A DNA stretch of 64,000 bases from an uncultured Flavobacteriales bacterium (lineage in GTDB: Bacteria; Bacteroidota; Bacteroidia; Flavobacteriales; JBLHRE01), in NCBI GenBank assembly GCA_937139155.1, contig CAKZPI010000022.1, positions 83,945 through 147,944 on the forward strand. Reading direction: 5' to 3'. Each line of letters starts with the position of its first letter. Position 1 is the first letter of the stretch. Made by a program: the position numbers and the translations under genes. The notes beneath the pieces are model-generated. The model had not been told where the DNA came from. It made no database searches and was given only the letters and a program-made list of their open reading frames with translations. Of this stretch, positions 63,312-64,000 are shown in pieces.

Positions 63312-63935
63312 ATGACAGTAAACGAATTATACGATAAGATTTATAATGACGAGTCCACCAAAGACTCCAATGTCTTTCTTAACATTTTTGACCCTAATAA
63401 AGAAATCTTGGAAAAAGTGGTCATAAATGGAAACCAAGACCTGCATAATAAAGTGATGCGATTAACCGCTGACTATGCGCACCACTTGACAATGAAAGAG
63501 AATTACAGCAAAGCAATTCCTCAAATTGATAAGGCAGTTGGACTATTTCAAACCTATTCTGACTTTAAGGATACAGATCTTTATAAAATTGGTTTTTATG
63601 AGACGCTCATTTTTGACAGAGCAATGTCAAACTATTATCTCAAAAACTTCAAAGCTGCCAAACAAGACCTAAAACTTTTGACGGATAAATTTCCAGATAA
63701 CGACAAGTACAAGAATTGGATGGTTGCTTCAAAAACATATTCAATTCAAAAACTAATTAATGCATTGTGGTATGTTATTGCAGCTGCTGCCTTATTGACT
63801 TCTTTTATAGAACGTGAAGACATTGGAGCTCTCTACGACATAGTATTAATCTTAGGTGGATTGGCTTTGATTGGTGCCATTTCTGCAGAAATATTTAAAG
63901 CATCTAATAAGAAAAAAATAAACAACGTTGCCTAA
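63312..63935 (+). CDS. TPR-like protein with two C-terminal membrane helices
   Basis: 207 residues from ATG 63312; a GTG at 63270 lies inside the repeat and is rejected. The first 150 residues are helical (NYSKAIPQIDKAVGLFQTYSD, LKNFKAAKQDLKLLTDKFPDN) and resemble TPR hairpins. Two hydrophobic helices (about 151-165 and 175-195) and a lysine-rich end follow, so the domain faces the cytoplasm on a membrane hairpin. I do not recognise a named family. The stop TAA overlaps the start of repeat Z. Confidence 0.7.
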   Translation: MTVNELYDKIYNDESTKDSNVFLNIFDPNKEILEKVVINGNQDLHNKVMRLTADYAHHLTMKENYSKAIPQIDKAVGLFQTYSDFKDTDLYKIGFYETLIFDRAMSNYYLKNFKAAKQDLKLLTDKFPDNDKYKNWMVASKTYSIQKLINALWYVIAAAALLTSFIEREDIGALYDIVLILGGLALIGAISAEIFKASNKKKINNVA

Positions 63936-64000
63936 TCGAGTAGACGGCTCCGCCCTTAAATAACAGCGGAGTGCACCTCTCTCAGGCCTGCTGAGTTCAA
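63934..64000. repeat. Repeat element Z, cut by the window end
   Basis: Begins at the TPR-like gene stop with AATCGAGTAGACGGCTCCGCC-type text and continues with CAGCGGAGTGCACCTCTCTC (63,962-63,981) and CCTGCTGAGTTCAA, as in elements X and Y, up to the edge. Confidence 0.75.

Noticed and set aside
44060..64000. A complete integron with integrase and attI
   Set aside because: No tyrosine recombinase frame exists in the window; only attC-like sites are supported.

Overview
The window comes from a member of the Bacteroidota, probably close to the Flavobacteriales. The evidence is: giant SprB-repeat proteins with type IX secretion (T9SS) sorting tails, an IPExxxVDY-type gene beside pyk and rnc, a DksA-like protein with a lost zinc finger, and many promoters of the Bacteroidota form TTG-N~18-TAnnTTTG. 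No 16S or phylogenetic marker was compared, so the rank is inference.

Positions 1-44,060 are chromosomal core. A minus-strand run encodes pyruvate kinase, an IPExxxVDY-type protein, RNase III, FabF and acyl carrier protein. Plus-strand genes follow for PurN, a MarC-like protein, RNase HI, a Kazal lipoprotein and a RidA-type deaminase, with a sugar-dehydrogenase lipoprotein opposing. From 8,466 to 27,079 two collinear giant SprB-repeat proteins (3,356 and 2,771 aa) lie in tandem. Then come ileS, a DksA-like gene, lspA, a T9SS type A protein, an FkbM methyltransferase, a GT22-like glycosyltransferase, a GbsR-like regulator, pheS, cvpA, pgk, a DnaX-type clamp-loader delta-prime gene, a fructosamine kinase and tRNA-Ala(GGC).

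Positions 44,075-64,000 are an AT-richer accessory island. It starts with a decayed group II intron, then an eleven-gene minus-strand operon headed by a divergent cbb3-like oxidase with a two-haem cytochrome c, small membrane proteins, a group III truncated haemoglobin, tryptophan 2,3-dioxygenase, the NO-damage repair protein Ric and a cupin. An Rrf2 regulator lies upstream, and a matching 28-bp operator sits before both the regulator and the operon. Beyond are a thioredoxin-like protein, DUF2024 and MarR genes; an AraC-YceI-SDR-DsbA-YgiD cluster; a HigBA-type and an MNT/HEPN toxin-antitoxin pair; a lipoprotein gene broken by an amber codon; and a TPR-like membrane protein.

The most interesting pattern is in the island's non-coding DNA. 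Four hairpins (45,663-45,797; 54,752-54,952; 59,616-59,752; 61,644-61,769) have the layout of integron attC sites: an AAC box, a 3-nt spacer, a left arm, a right arm, a 5-6-nt spacer ending CC, and a GTT box. They pair better on the bottom strand. Three segments are bounded by exactly complementary 9-nt boxes, as integron cassettes are. One holds the whole 9-kb respiratory/NO region, one HigBA, one MNT/HEPN. Ends resembling group II introns sit at several boxes. No integrase is present, so this looks like an attC cluster without integrase in a phylum where integrons are not typical.

A dispersed ~214-bp repeat carrying a variable GTGACTA heptamer array occurs across both parts of the window.
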